From: Sporomusa silvacetica DSM 10669
GTDB taxonomy: Bacteria; Bacillota; Negativicutes; Sporomusales; Sporomusaceae
Assembly: GCF_002257705.1 (NCBI RefSeq)
Contig: NZ_LSLK01000108.1
Location: forward strand, 1-61,011
Reading direction: 5' to 3'
Length of the DNA stretch: 61,011 nt
How positions within the stretch are numbered: position 1 is the first letter of the stretch; every line of letters starts with the position of its first letter. Of this stretch, positions 42,259 to 51,911 are shown one piece after another. The notes under the pieces were generated by a model, which searched no databases, was not told where the DNA came from, and saw nothing but the letters and a program-made list of their open reading frames with translations. Both the position numbers and the translations under genes were made by a program.

Positions 42259-42345
42259 AAATGGGCAAAAATCCTATATGATGGATTTTTGCCCATTTTT
42301 TTGAACAGTAGGGCACAAAATGTGACTTTTGTCCTACTGTTTTTA
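42259..42345 (+). terminator. Two intrinsic terminators in series after rpsR
   Basis: The first is ATGGGCAAAAATCC/GGATTTTTGCCCAT followed by seven T's (42261-42302). The second is AACAGTAGG/CCTACTGTT with T's (42304-42344). Together they close the ribosomal operon. Confidence 0.88.
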
Positions 42346-42486
42346 TTTTGTAAAAAAGGAATATTTCGATTTGTATGGAATATATAGGGAAAAGAGATAT
42401 TAAGAATATATTAATAAAGATATTTACAGAGAATAAATAGATACCAAGGATGGTACAGATACCTGTCAGACTGGGAGGCTAAATCT

Positions 42487-43971
42487 GTGCAGTATGAGGA
42501 TGTTTCGTACAAATTTAAAACCACTATTCTTGCTGCCGCTCTCGATCAAGCGCCACTAGGCATTGCTGTAGTTGATACCCGTCAGAGATTTATGCAGATC
42601 AATAATCTGTTTAGCAATGTAATGGAAATGGATTCTGAAAGACTGATTGGATGCACTATCTATGAGGTTATGTGCGAAAAATCCGGGGCTGTTCAGGCAG
42701 AAAAGCTAACGACCATCGCTAAACAAATTATCACAACTGGCGGAATTTATACTATAAATGCGTGGAAATCATTGAATAGTTGGCAGTATATTGACTGGAC
42801 GCTAAAACGACTGGAAGTTGATGGGGTGGCTATTGGCGTACTGGTGACAATAGCGGATGTATCAAAGCAGGTCCAGTTGCAACAGGAAGTAGAGACTTAC
42901 CAGCAACAGTTGGCCCATTTAGTGGAGAAAAGTACCGCCGAGCTGCGTCGTGCTAATGAGCGGTTTTATACCGCTTTCAATGTTATGCCCAGCTTAATGC
43001 TCATTAGTGACCAGCAGGGACGGATTATTAATGCCAATAGCAGTTTTGCGAAAGTAACAGGTTGGAAAAAAGAAGAGACTATCGGGTGTACTCCTGTCGA
43101 AATTGGTTTATGCTCGCAGGCGGTATTTGAAGATATTGAGTATAAATTTTGGCAGGATGGGTATGTCCGTAATATGGAGATATCCCTGATGACCCAAGCT
43201 GGGCAGATCCGGTCTGCATTGTTTTCAGCGGAAAAGATAGTTGTTGACGGAGAGACACAAATGTTAGGGATGGCTACTGATGTCACTGATGCCAAGCTTA
43301 TGAAAAGCGAGATGATGCGCCTAGACGGGCTGGATCTTGTGGGCCAAATGGCGGCAGGCATTAGCCACGAAGTCCGGAATCCAATGACTACTGTCCGGGG
43401 TTTTCTGCAAATGTTGCTCAAGAAAGAGGAATGTAAGCCTTATCAGGAATATTTTGAGCTTATGATTACTGAGCTAGACCGTGCCAATTCGATTATCTCC
43501 GAGTTTTTGGCAGTAGTAAAGAACAAGCCGTCTTGTCATGTTGAAACAGACCTAAATACGATTATTAAAGCGATAGAGCCTTTGCTGGCAACAGCTGCTG
43601 TAGCATCAGGCAGTACTGTTGTACTGGAACTGGGGAAGATACGCTGCCTTTTTCTAGATGATAAGGAGATACGGCAGCTTTTACTCAACTTAGTTCGCAA
43701 TGGCCTTGAAGCGATGGAGGAGCAACCAGGGTTAGTCACGGTCAGGACCTATGAGGAAGAGGATCAGGTTGTACTGGCAATACAGGATCAGGGTACAGGT
43801 ATTCCACCTCAAATTTTAGCCAAGCTGGGTACACCGTTTTTAACCAGCAAGAATAATGGCACAGGCTTGGGTTTAACGGTATGCTATGGTATTGTCGAAC
43901 GCCATAAGGGTAAACTTGAGGTATCTACTGGTGCTGAAGGTACAACATTCTATATTCGATTTAGTCAGTAA
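42487..43971 (+). CDS. PAS-domain sensor histidine kinase
   Basis: 494 residues, soluble. Two PAS domains (about 15-125 and 155-275), a HisKA domain with phospho-acceptor His294 in AGISHEVRNPMTT, and an HATPase_c domain (about 370-494: N-box NLVRNGLEA, DQGTGIPP, FLTSKNNGTGLGL). GTG start after GGGAGG. The domain order resembles sporulation-type KinA/KinE kinases or NtrB-like sensors. There is no adjacent response regulator, so it is an orphan kinase; a role in Spo0A phosphorylation is possible but not shown. Confidence 0.9.
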   Translation: MQYEDVSYKFKTTILAAALDQAPLGIAVVDTRQRFMQINNLFSNVMEMDSERLIGCTIYEVMCEKSGAVQAEKLTTIAKQIITTGGIYTINAWKSLNSWQYIDWTLKRLEVDGVAIGVLVTIADVSKQVQLQQEVETYQQQLAHLVEKSTAELRRANERFYTAFNVMPSLMLISDQQGRIINANSSFAKVTGWKKEETIGCTPVEIGLCSQAVFEDIEYKFWQDGYVRNMEISLMTQAGQIRSALFSAEKIVVDGETQMLGMATDVTDAKLMKSEMMRLDGLDLVGQMAAGISHEVRNPMTTVRGFLQMLLKKEECKPYQEYFELMITELDRANSIISEFLAVVKNKPSCHVETDLNTIIKAIEPLLATAAVASGSTVVLELGKIRCLFLDDKEIRQLLLNLVRNGLEAMEEQPGLVTVRTYEEEDQVVLAIQDQGTGIPPQILAKLGTPFLTSKNNGTGLGLTVCYGIVERHKGKLEVSTGAEGTTFYIRFSQ

Positions 43972-43995
43972 GTTAATGGTAATACATTACTTTGG

Positions 43996-44018
43996 CCCCG
44001 GCTTTATAGCCGGGGTTT
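43996..44018 (+). terminator. Intrinsic terminator after the histidine kinase gene
   Basis: CCCCGGCT-TTAT-AGCCGGGG followed by TTTCC, 25 bases past the stop. Confidence 0.8.
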
Positions 44019-44099
44019 CCTACTATTTTCTATAAAGTCAAAGCAGGAAATACGCAGTTGCTTTTAGAATATATTAAGGTGGAATAAGGAGGCGGTCGC

Positions 44100-44408
44100 G
44101 TGTTCTCCCAGGAATCGGATATCTTGCACAAGCTAAGGCTAATTGAGGGACTCAAAGCAGATTTGTTGACTGAAGTGGGAAAACTATATCAGGCTATGGC
44201 TCATAATAAGCGAGAGGCTATTGGGGACGCGCTGGCTCAATTAATAATTTCGGCCTTTGTTCTCGGGCGGCGTCTGGGGATTGAGTATCCCGAGATGGAG
44301 GAGATTGTAAATACTCGGCTTGGACACAATATAAAACAGGAAACAGAAGCAGAACGTTGGTTTGGAGATATGAGCGAATATCGCCGCTATCTTCGCCAGA
44401 AGAGGTGA
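44100..44408 (+). CDS. MazG-like family protein
   Basis: 102 residues, predicted all-helical, resembling the MazG-like nucleotide pyrophosphohydrolase fold found near yybS/gdpP in Bacillota (KLRLIEGLKADLLTEVGKLYQAM; DALAQLIISAFVLGRRLGI). The expected ExxE/D metal motif is only partly visible, so catalytic activity is unsure. GTG start after AAGGAGG. Followed by DUF2232 after 3 bases. Confidence 0.75.
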   Translation: MFSQESDILHKLRLIEGLKADLLTEVGKLYQAMAHNKREAIGDALAQLIISAFVLGRRLGIEYPEMEEIVNTRLGHNIKQETEAERWFGDMSEYRRYLRQKR

Positions 44409-44411
44409 ACT

Positions 44412-45371
44412 ATGCAAAAAAGTCCGGTTAGACCAGTTGTTGAAGGCGGTGTACTTACTGCTGTTGCCATACTGTTTGCGCTCATTAGCACATATTTGCC
44501 AATAGTTGGTGCTTTTGTCAATTTACTTTGGCCTGTGCCGATCGTGCTTTTGGGTGTGCGGCATGGCTATAAATGGAGTATTATGGCTGTGGCTGCCTCG
44601 GGCGTTATTATTGCCCTTATCATGCACCCGCTTACGGCTGTATCGGTAGTGGTGGGCTTTGGCTTAATCGGTATTGCCTTGGGATATGGTCTAAGGCAGG
44701 GTTTTTCTCCTACCAAGACATTGCTCCTTGGGGCGTCAGCATCTCTAATTTCCAAGATTGCAGTACTTGCTATCACTGCCGCTGTAATGGGATTTAATCC
44801 CCTTAATCTACAAACCGAAGCCATGACCACGGGTCTTGAGCAGGCTATGGATTTTTACCGGGGGATGGGCATGCCGGCAGAAGAGCTGGCTCGCATGGAA
44901 GCGACCATGAAGCCCATGCTGGAGCTTATGAAAGTTATTTTGCCTGCGGGCTTTGTGTTAGCTGCATTTGTTGACACCTTCTTAAACTTCCAAGTTGCGA
45001 AAGCTGTTCTGGCTAGACTGGGTCAGCGTATCGAATCATTTCCCCCTTTTCGGCGTTGGTCGATGCCTCGTGCCACTGTCTATGCTTTAGCAGTGTCACT
45101 TGTTGCTATCTATTGGGGTAAAACTAGGGAGCTTGAGTTATTGTCTAATACCGGCATGAACCTCCAGGTAATTACCACCATGCTTTTATTTGTGCAAGGA
45201 ATGGCGCTGGTTTACTTTCTTACCGATAAATACAATTTGTCAAGAATTGTCCGCGGTATTATACTATTCTTGATACTGTCTAACGGTATATTCATGCAAG
45301 CGTTGATTATTGGTGGTGCCTTTGATCTTATTTTCGACTATCGTCAACTGCGTACTCCAAAACTGGAGTGA
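44412..45371 (+). CDS. DUF2232 (YybS-like) membrane protein
   Basis: 319 residues with about eight hydrophobic helices. The start PVVEGGVLTAVAILFALISTYLPIVG and the neighbourhood (immediately before gdpP) fit the YybS/DUF2232 family. Function is unknown; the family resembles ECF-transporter S components in topology. Confidence 0.85.
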   Translation: MQKSPVRPVVEGGVLTAVAILFALISTYLPIVGAFVNLLWPVPIVLLGVRHGYKWSIMAVAASGVIIALIMHPLTAVSVVVGFGLIGIALGYGLRQGFSPTKTLLLGASASLISKIAVLAITAAVMGFNPLNLQTEAMTTGLEQAMDFYRGMGMPAEELARMEATMKPMLELMKVILPAGFVLAAFVDTFLNFQVAKAVLARLGQRIESFPPFRRWSMPRATVYALAVSLVAIYWGKTRELELLSNTGMNLQVITTMLLFVQGMALVYFLTDKYNLSRIVRGIILFLILSNGIFMQALIIGGAFDLIFDYRQLRTPKLE

Positions 45372-45386
45372 CAGGAGGAATAAACA

Positions 45387-47393
45387 ATGCCGCAGGGACC
45401 CTCATTTTGGTTTGATACTCGTATCTACCTGGCCGTAACTACTGTCCTTGTGTTGATTATCGGCTATTATAATCTCTACGCGGCCGCATTGGGCGTAGTT
45501 CTATTATATATGCTTTATCTATACGGACGGGAACGCTATTCGGCCAGGCAACGGGAAGTAAAGAATTACTTGGAAACTATGGGACGTTGTGTGGATACCG
45601 CCGCCGCCCAGGTTTTTAATAAATTGCCGCTGGCCATTGTAATTATTGATGACCAAGGAAGTATTCACTGGCGTAATAATTTGCTGACAGAATGGGTAAC
45701 AGAACCGGTAGAACTCGGTCAGTCGTTACTAAAAATCTGGCCAACACTGCCACTTGAGAAAATTGTAGGTAAAGATGGACAGATCAAGTTTTCGGTAGGC
45801 ATGCGTCATTATGAGATTATCTACCGCGTGGCTGAACCAACAGCTCTTACGGCGCTCTATCTGTCAGATGTTACTGAATTTGAGGCTGACAAGGAAGCAG
45901 GTAACCGAATTCAGACAGTCTTAGCCTATATTCAGATTGATAATTACAGTGATGCATTAACTGGGCTGACAGAGAGTCAGCGTACGGCTATCTTAGGCGA
46001 GGTTAACCGGATGCTGGCAGAGTGGATGACAGAGCTGGATGGCCATCTGAAAAAGTATACCGAAGATACGTATATCGCTGTTGTAACCCGCTATGCACTT
46101 GACCGCCTTATGACTGGTGATAAGTTTGAGATTTTAGACAGAATTCGCGGCATTCAGGCAGGCAACAAAATCCCTGTGACCTTAAGTATTGGCGCAGCAA
46201 CTGGGGAAAACTCAATGGCAGAACTGGGCCAGCGGGCGCAGGCCGGGTTGGATTTGGCCTTAAGCCGTGGAGGTGACCAGGCAGCCGTCAATATTAGCGG
46301 GAAAGTCCAGTTCTTCGGGGGGAAAGCCAAGGCGGTTGAAAAAAATACTAGAGTGAAAGCCAGAATTGTAGCGCAAGCCATTAGGGAACTTATTGACCAA
46401 GCGGATAGTATTGTGGTTATGGGCCATACGGGTGAAGATTTTGACAGCCTGGGGGCAGCCCTAGGTGTGGCCAAAATGGTTCGCCATATGGGTAAACAAG
46501 TAAAAATTGTTGTTAGTCAGCCAGGAATGGCTATTGACAAATTGTCGGAGTTACTGCTTGACTATGAGGAATACCGGGATCTATTCATATCGCCGATGCA
46601 GGCAGGGCTTTTAGTTAACCCTAGAGCACTGGTGTTTGTTGTTGATACCCATCGCCCTGAGCTGGCGGCAGCGCCGGATGTCTTAGCCAGAGCTGAGCGA
46701 ACGGTTATTATTGATCATCACCGTCGGGCTGAGACCATTATTGCCAATACCCTGCTGGTTTATCTGGAACCGTCGGCTTCTTCGACAAGTGAGTTGGTCA
46801 CAGAGCTGTTAGGTTATTTTGATGACAAAATCGAATTAAATCGACTGGAGGCATCGGCGCTGTATGCCGGTCTGGTCGTAGACACCAAAAACTTTGCTGT
46901 TCAGACCGGAGTTCGAACCTTTGAGGCTGCTTCCTACCTGCGGCGATCCGGGGCAGACCCTACACTGGTTCGGCATTTATTCCGAGTTGATTTTGAGACT
47001 ATGAAGAGCCGGGCCGCTATTATTGAAAATACCGAAATGCCACATGACGGGGTAGTGATTGCCGTCTGTCCAGTTGATATAAAAAATGCGCAGGTAGCTG
47101 CTGCTCAGACAGCGGACATGCTGCTAACTATTGAGGGAGTACGTGTAAGCTTTGTTTTGTTTAACATCGAAGATGGTATTGGTATCAGTGCCAGGTCTAC
47201 CGGCGATCTTAATGTCCAAGTCATTATGGAACAGTTAGGTGGCGGTGGTCATCAATCGGTAGCTGGTGCTAAAATAAAAAATATGGATGCTAAAGCAGTT
47301 AAAGCTAAGCTTATAGAGATTGTTGATAGTTATATGAAGGAGAGTGCAACACATGAAAGTAATTCTGCAGCAAGAAGTGAAAAAACTCGGTAA
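45387..47393 (+). CDS. gdpP: Cyclic-di-AMP phosphodiesterase GdpP
   Basis: Hydrolyses c-di-AMP at the membrane. 668 residues: two N-terminal membrane helices (about 10-50), a PAS-like domain (about 75-165), a degenerate GGDEF domain (about 170-300) and a DHH/DHHA1 phosphodiesterase (about 335-655) with MGHTGEDFDSLG, VFVVDTHRPE, IIDHHRRAE and GGGGHQSVAGA. All expected metal ligands are present. It ends 41 bases inside rplI. Confidence 0.94.
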   Translation: MPQGPSFWFDTRIYLAVTTVLVLIIGYYNLYAAALGVVLLYMLYLYGRERYSARQREVKNYLETMGRCVDTAAAQVFNKLPLAIVIIDDQGSIHWRNNLLTEWVTEPVELGQSLLKIWPTLPLEKIVGKDGQIKFSVGMRHYEIIYRVAEPTALTALYLSDVTEFEADKEAGNRIQTVLAYIQIDNYSDALTGLTESQRTAILGEVNRMLAEWMTELDGHLKKYTEDTYIAVVTRYALDRLMTGDKFEILDRIRGIQAGNKIPVTLSIGAATGENSMAELGQRAQAGLDLALSRGGDQAAVNISGKVQFFGGKAKAVEKNTRVKARIVAQAIRELIDQADSIVVMGHTGEDFDSLGAALGVAKMVRHMGKQVKIVVSQPGMAIDKLSELLLDYEEYRDLFISPMQAGLLVNPRALVFVVDTHRPELAAAPDVLARAERTVIIDHHRRAETIIANTLLVYLEPSASSTSELVTELLGYFDDKIELNRLEASALYAGLVVDTKNFAVQTGVRTFEAASYLRRSGADPTLVRHLFRVDFETMKSRAAIIENTEMPHDGVVIAVCPVDIKNAQVAAAQTADMLLTIEGVRVSFVLFNIEDGIGISARSTGDLNVQVIMEQLGGGGHQSVAGAKIKNMDAKAVKAKLIEIVDSYMKESATHESNSAARSEKTR

Positions 47394-47799
47394 AAAAGGT
47401 GATATAATTGAAGTATCAGAGGGCTATGCCCGCAATTATCTTTTACCGCAAAAACTGGCCATTATGGCTACTGCCAATAACGTGAATAATGCCAATTTGC
47501 AAAAGGTTGCCGAGGAGCGCAAGAAAGAGCGTGCACTTGATGAGGCTAAGCTACTGGCAGCGCAGATGACTAAAATTACTGTCAGTATTCCTGTAAAGAT
47601 GGGAGAAGGCGGCCGCTTATTCGGCTCAGTTACGGCAAAGGATATTGCTGATGCTTTGGTTAAAGAGCATAAGCTTGAGCTTGACAAACGCAAAATTGAA
47701 CTTAAAGATGCGCTCAAGTCGTTAGGAACCTTTACCGTACCCATTAAACTGCATCCGGAAGTTAGTACTCAGATTCAAGTGACCCTTAAAGCAGAGTAA
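47353..47799 (+). CDS. rplI: 50S ribosomal protein L9
   Basis: 148 residues: MKVILQQEVKKLGKKGDIIEVSEGYARNYL is the N-terminal L9 domain; a long helix and C-terminal domain follow. A GTG at 47344 is in frame, but AAGGAG and the family N-terminus support ATG 47353. Overlaps the gdpP end, indicating coupling, as in other Bacillota. Confidence 0.97.
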   Translation: MKVILQQEVKKLGKKGDIIEVSEGYARNYLLPQKLAIMATANNVNNANLQKVAEERKKERALDEAKLLAAQMTKITVSIPVKMGEGGRLFGSVTAKDIADALVKEHKLELDKRKIELKDALKSLGTFTVPIKLHPEVSTQIQVTLKAE

Positions 47800-47824
47800 G
47801 TTTTACAATTAGAAAGGTACAACC

Positions 47825-49768
47825 ATGAAAGATTTTTTTAACAAACTAGTACGCAGCGGTAAATCTGACCGCGCTGCCAGCGGTTGCAGCAATCAGGAAG
47901 ATCAACTTAAACGCCAGGTAGCCGCACTGTACGGTTTGTACACCGGTGTTCTAGGTGCCGAAAAAGTCGTGCTTAAAGCCGGAAAGCTGGGTGCGTTGGA
48001 CCTTATGCGTTCTGCCCGCCTTGACGAGCGGGTGTTGGCGCTACAAAAGCTGGTATTTGAGGATCCTACCCTTGACCAACTGCCGGCTCTCGAGAATATT
48101 CCTGAGATACTTAATGAAATTGAAGATGAGTTGGCAGACCTCTGCGCCCGCCGCACGGTCGAAGACCGTATTGAAAAGAAAATTGCAGAAAAAATGGAAG
48201 AGCGTCATCAAGAATATGTACAGGAAATCCGCACTCAGGTTATTAAGGAAGAAAGCCCTGCTAATGTGGAAAATCCCCAGACACTCAAAAAATACGCGCA
48301 ATTGGAAAAGCTTGAGACCCGTAAATTAACCTGTTCGGCTATGGAACTGTTGCGTCCGGCCACTCTTGATGAAATTATTGGCCAGGAGCGGGCGGTCGAG
48401 GCTCTAAGAGCCAAACTGGCGTCTCCTTATCCTCAGCATCTTATTCTCTATGGGCCACCCGGAGTTGGCAAAACGACGGCGGCCCGACTGGTATTAGAAG
48501 AGGCTAAAAAGACAAAAGGTACACCTTTTGCCCAAGAGGCACCCTTCGTAGAGGTCGATGGCACGAGCTTGCGTTGGGACCCCCGTGATGTCACGAATCC
48601 ATTGTTAGGCTCAGTTCATGATCCTATCTACCAGGGGGCTCGTCGCGATTTGGCAGATAGCGGGGTGCCTGAACCGAAGCCAGGCCTGGTTACAGATGCC
48701 CATGGTGGTATCTTGTTTATTGACGAAATTGGTGAAATGGATCCTATGCTGCAAAACAAGCTGTTAAAAGTGCTTGAAGATAAACGGGTATTTTTTGATT
48801 CGGCTTACTATGATCCATCAGATAATGGTATTCCTAAGTATATTAAAAAGCTGTTTGAAGAGGGTGCGCCTGCAGACTTTATTCTTATCGGCGCTACAAC
48901 CCGAGAGGCCAGTGATATTACGCCAGCCGTGCGTTCGCGTTGTGCCGAGATCTACTTTGAGCCCTTAACCCCCAAGCATATTCAAGAAATTGTGTACAAC
49001 GCAGCAATCAAGCTTGCTGTGGCTATAGAGCCGGAAGTGCCGCAACTTATCAGTGACTATACGATTGAGGGCCGGAAAGCTGTCAATATTCTATCTGATG
49101 CCTATAGTATGGCGTTGATGCGGGTAGGGCAGGATCAACAGCTTGTTAGCATTACCAAAGGAGATGTCTACCGGGTAGCACAGGTTAGCCGCCTGTCGCC
49201 TTATGTGAACCTCAAGGCAGCAGCTACATTGGAAGTAGGTAAGGTATTTGGCCTTGGGGTCAGCGGTTATCTTGGTTCTGTATTGGAAATTGAGGCTGTA
49301 GCATTTCCTGCAGAAAAAGGTAAAGGTAGTATTCGGTTTAACGATACGGCCGGCAGTATGGCCAAAGACTCGGTATTTAACGCGGCTGCGGTTGTTAGGA
49401 AACTTACTGGCCAGGACCTGTCTAGCTATGACTTGCATGTCAATATCATTGGCGGCGGTCGCATTGATGGTCCGTCAGCTGGTACAGCGATAGTTTCGGC
49501 CATTATTTCCGCCATTACCGGTAAACCTATCCGCCAGGACGTAGCCATTACGGGAGAAATCTCTATTCAAGGCCGGGTCAAGGCGGTTGGTGGTGTATTT
49601 GAAAAGGCCTATGGTGCCAAACAAGCCGGTATTGTGACTATGATTATTCCGCAAGAAAACAAGGCAGATATTCCGGAAAATCATTTAGGGCTTATTATTC
49701 GGCCTGTTGTCACAGTCGAAGAGGCCATGGCAATTTTGTTTGATGAAATTGAGGTTGCTAGCGCCTAG
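47825..49768 (+). CDS. lonC: Lon-family ATP-dependent protease, LonC/spore type
   Basis: 647 residues. An N-terminal coiled region (about 1-150), AAA+ domain with Walker A GPPGVGKTT (209-217) and Walker B-like GGILFIDEIGEMD, and a C-terminal Lon protease domain. Catalytic Ser551 (GPSAGT) and Lys594 (FEKAYGA) are 43 residues apart, as in E. coli Lon (679 and 722). It lacks the large N-terminal Lon substrate domain. This subgroup is found in spore formers and near dnaB. A terminator follows. Confidence 0.93.
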   Translation: MKDFFNKLVRSGKSDRAASGCSNQEDQLKRQVAALYGLYTGVLGAEKVVLKAGKLGALDLMRSARLDERVLALQKLVFEDPTLDQLPALENIPEILNEIEDELADLCARRTVEDRIEKKIAEKMEERHQEYVQEIRTQVIKEESPANVENPQTLKKYAQLEKLETRKLTCSAMELLRPATLDEIIGQERAVEALRAKLASPYPQHLILYGPPGVGKTTAARLVLEEAKKTKGTPFAQEAPFVEVDGTSLRWDPRDVTNPLLGSVHDPIYQGARRDLADSGVPEPKPGLVTDAHGGILFIDEIGEMDPMLQNKLLKVLEDKRVFFDSAYYDPSDNGIPKYIKKLFEEGAPADFILIGATTREASDITPAVRSRCAEIYFEPLTPKHIQEIVYNAAIKLAVAIEPEVPQLISDYTIEGRKAVNILSDAYSMALMRVGQDQQLVSITKGDVYRVAQVSRLSPYVNLKAAATLEVGKVFGLGVSGYLGSVLEIEAVAFPAEKGKGSIRFNDTAGSMAKDSVFNAAAVVRKLTGQDLSSYDLHVNIIGGGRIDGPSAGTAIVSAIISAITGKPIRQDVAITGEISIQGRVKAVGGVFEKAYGAKQAGIVTMIIPQENKADIPENHLGLIIRPVVTVEEAMAILFDEIEVASA

Positions 49769-49786
49769 AACGTTATTATATCGGAA

Positions 49787-49848
49787 AAGTCGCGCTGAAA
49801 CAGGTAAAGCACTGTAGTACTATGCCTGGATAAGCGTGGCTTTTTTAA
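49787..49848 (+). terminator. Terminator after lonC
   Basis: AAGTCGCGCT (49787-49796) pairs with AGCGTGGCTT (49833-49842), with G-U pairs, around an inner CAGG/CCTG stem, followed by six T's. Confidence 0.7.
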
Positions 49849-49867
49849 TTAAGTGAGGAGAAGTTAA

Positions 49868-51202
49868 ATGATTGACCGCGTTCCCCCCCAAAATGTTGAA
49901 GCTGAGCAGTCGGTACTGGGCGCTATGATGATTGAACGCGAAGCTATTTCGAAGGTGTCCGAAATCATAAGACCAGAGGATTTTTACCGCGAGGCGCATC
50001 GCCTGATTTATAATTCCATGATGGAGTTGTTTAATAAAAATGACGCCGTGGATTTGGTAACCGTTGTTGAGATATTGCGCCGGGATGAAAAGCTGGAGGC
50101 TGCCGGTGGCATTTCTTATGTATCCGCCCTAGCTAACAGTGTGCCGACAGCGGCAAATGTCATGTATCATGCCCGGATTGTGGAAGAAAAAGCACTGCTG
50201 AGGCAGCTTATTACTACTGCCACTTATGTCGCTGGTATGGGTTACGAAGCCAATGAAGAAGTGGCCGTCATCATGGATAAGGCGGAGAAGATGATTCTGG
50301 AGGTATCCAAGCGCAAGGTTGGTCAGGAATTCGCGTCTATTAAAAATATTATTTTTGATGTATTTGATAGGGTTTCTGAGCTGTATTCCTCCAAAGGTGG
50401 TATTACTGGCTTGGCTACAGGCTTTAAAGACCTGGACAAGCTGACATCAGGCTTGCAGCCTTCAGACCTTATCCTGATTGCTGCCCGTCCCAGTATGGGT
50501 AAAACGGCCTTTGTTCTTAATATTGCCCAGAATATCGCTATTAAGGAAAAACAAGCGGTAGCCTTTTTTAGTCTGGAAATGTCCAAAGAGCAGCTGGTAC
50601 AGCGGATGCTCTGTTCTGAGGCTCCCATCGATGCCCAGCGTCTCCGAATTGGGGAACTTGAAAATAATGACTGGGATAAATTAGTACGGGCTGCTGACCG
50701 TTTGGCTGCCGCCCCGATCTTTATTGATGATACTGCTGGCATTACCATTATGGAGATGCGTTCCAAAGCCCGCAGACTCAAAATTGAACATGATCTAAAG
50801 CTTATAATCATTGATTACCTGCAGCTCATGCAAGGTGGCACCGGCAGTTCCCGCAGCGAAAACCGCCAACAGGAAATTTCTGAGATATCTCGATCACTAA
50901 AGGCTTTAGCCCGAGAGCTCAAGGTACCGGTTGTTGCCTTATCTCAGCTCAGTCGGGGCGTAGAATCCAGACAGGTAAAAAAACCGATGCTCAGTGATTT
51001 GCGGGAATCAGGTTCACTTGAGCAGGATGCTGACATTGTCGCCTTCCTCTACCGTGAAGACTACTATGAACCGGAAACCGAGAACAAGAATATTACCGAT
51101 GTTATTATTGCCAAGCACCGGAATGGTCCTGTTGATAGTATCCAGCTGTTCTTTCACAAGCAATTTACCAAGTTTAGTGATTTGTCCAGAGTGCCTGGGT
51201 AG
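49868..51202 (+). CDS. dnaB: Replicative DNA helicase DnaB
   Basis: 444 residues (called dnaC in Bacillus). The N-terminal primase-interaction domain spans about 8-107 (PPQNVEAEQSVLGAMM). The RecA-like ATPase has Walker A ARPSMGKTAF (near 207) and Walker B LIIIDYLQLM, and ends with SRGVESRQVKKPMLSDLRESGSLEQDAD. Conserved rplI-lon-dnaB-purA order. AGTGAGGAG precedes ATG. Confidence 0.97.
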   Translation: MIDRVPPQNVEAEQSVLGAMMIEREAISKVSEIIRPEDFYREAHRLIYNSMMELFNKNDAVDLVTVVEILRRDEKLEAAGGISYVSALANSVPTAANVMYHARIVEEKALLRQLITTATYVAGMGYEANEEVAVIMDKAEKMILEVSKRKVGQEFASIKNIIFDVFDRVSELYSSKGGITGLATGFKDLDKLTSGLQPSDLILIAARPSMGKTAFVLNIAQNIAIKEKQAVAFFSLEMSKEQLVQRMLCSEAPIDAQRLRIGELENNDWDKLVRAADRLAAAPIFIDDTAGITIMEMRSKARRLKIEHDLKLIIIDYLQLMQGGTGSSRSENRQQEISEISRSLKALARELKVPVVALSQLSRGVESRQVKKPMLSDLRESGSLEQDADIVAFLYREDYYEPETENKNITDVIIAKHRNGPVDSIQLFFHKQFTKFSDLSRVPG

Positions 51203-51231
51203 TACATACCATGTAAGGAGGCTGTCTATTT

Positions 51232-51453
51232 TTGTTATACTACCTAACTATCACACTTACCATTGTTTCCAGCATCTTATACCATTTGTTTCTCAAAGTA
51301 ACGCCGGCAAGTGTTAACCCCATGTTTTCTTTGGCCATTACCTATTTTACCGCAAGTGTTGTGACATTAGCGATTTATCCGTTCTATCCTGTGGATAAAC
51401 TACAAAGCATAGGTGAAATGAATAGGTACGACTCCGTGGTGACAGAGCAGTAG
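51232..51453 (+). pseudogene. Truncated DMT/EamA-type transporter (N-terminal fragment)
   Basis: A 73-codon frame behind a good AAGGAGG and TTG start. The first ~65 residues look like the N-terminus of a drug/metabolite-family transporter (two hydrophobic helices, LYHLFLKVTPASVNPM, then FYPVDKLQSIGEMN). After MNR the sequence becomes unrelated and stops, and I find no continuation in any + frame to 51911. It is best read as a decayed or deletion-truncated gene, not a functional transporter. Confidence 0.6.
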
Positions 51454-51576
51454 TAAACTGATATGAGGTAGTAGAATTTAGAAAATTAACAATAAAATAA
51501 CAAAAAATATTTAAATGAACATAAATTCGACAGTAAATGATAAAGCGTCTGTTTTATAATGGAATAAAGATAAATA

Positions 51577-51654
51577 TTTGGTAAATTTGTCGAAAGGCAA
51601 TGACACAAAGCTATGGGTCTAAGGACGGAGAGTCTATGATTGCCAAGCCGCCAA
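51577..51654 (+). promoter_or_regulatory. Cyclic-di-GMP-I (GEMM) riboswitch
   Basis: Seen: GGTAAA (51580-51585), a hairpin TTGTC-GAAA-GGCAA, then GACACAAAGCTATGGGTCTA (51602-51621) and, on the other arm, CTATGATTGCCAAGCCGCC. This is the layout of GEMM-I aptamers (GAAA tetraloop, ACGCAAAGC core, GGGTCTAAGG, ATGAT.GCCA.GCC). Closing stem TTGG/CCAA. TATAAT at 51555-51560 is a likely -10 box. The class was assigned from consensus memory without a covariance search. Confidence 0.8.
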
Positions 51655-51911
51655 CTAGCGTATGGTTGATTTTAGAGACAGGCGTTAGTCTGTCTACTTT
51701 GTTGCCCATTTTTAAGCATAATTCAGACTGTATTACGAGTGGGTGTCTGATAAAATAAAAAGTATGTTGCAAATTCAGGTGATGTCTGCAGCTACAGGAA
51801 ACTGATCGTAATATTGCCGTCAGCCATTTTGCTTAATGGACAAGGGAGAAACAAAGTTCGAAAAGCAATGCTTTTATTGGAGAAACAAAATGATAATAAG
51901 GAGTTGCTGGA
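51655..51911 (+). promoter_or_regulatory. Long expression platform between the GEMM aptamer and the sigma gene
   Basis: CCAAC at the aptamer's 3' strand can pair with GTTG at 51665-51668. AGACAG/CTGTCT (51676-51695) precedes a T-rich stretch and is terminator-like. AGTCTG (51688-51693) could instead pair with CAGACT near 51728. No gene is seen in these 257 bases. Which fold is ligand-bound is not known. Confidence 0.45.

Noticed and set aside
51390..51398. Perfect DnaA box TGTGGATAA
   Set aside because: A single box inside the transporter remnant, without a cluster, AT-rich unwinding region or dnaA nearby, so not evidence for an origin.
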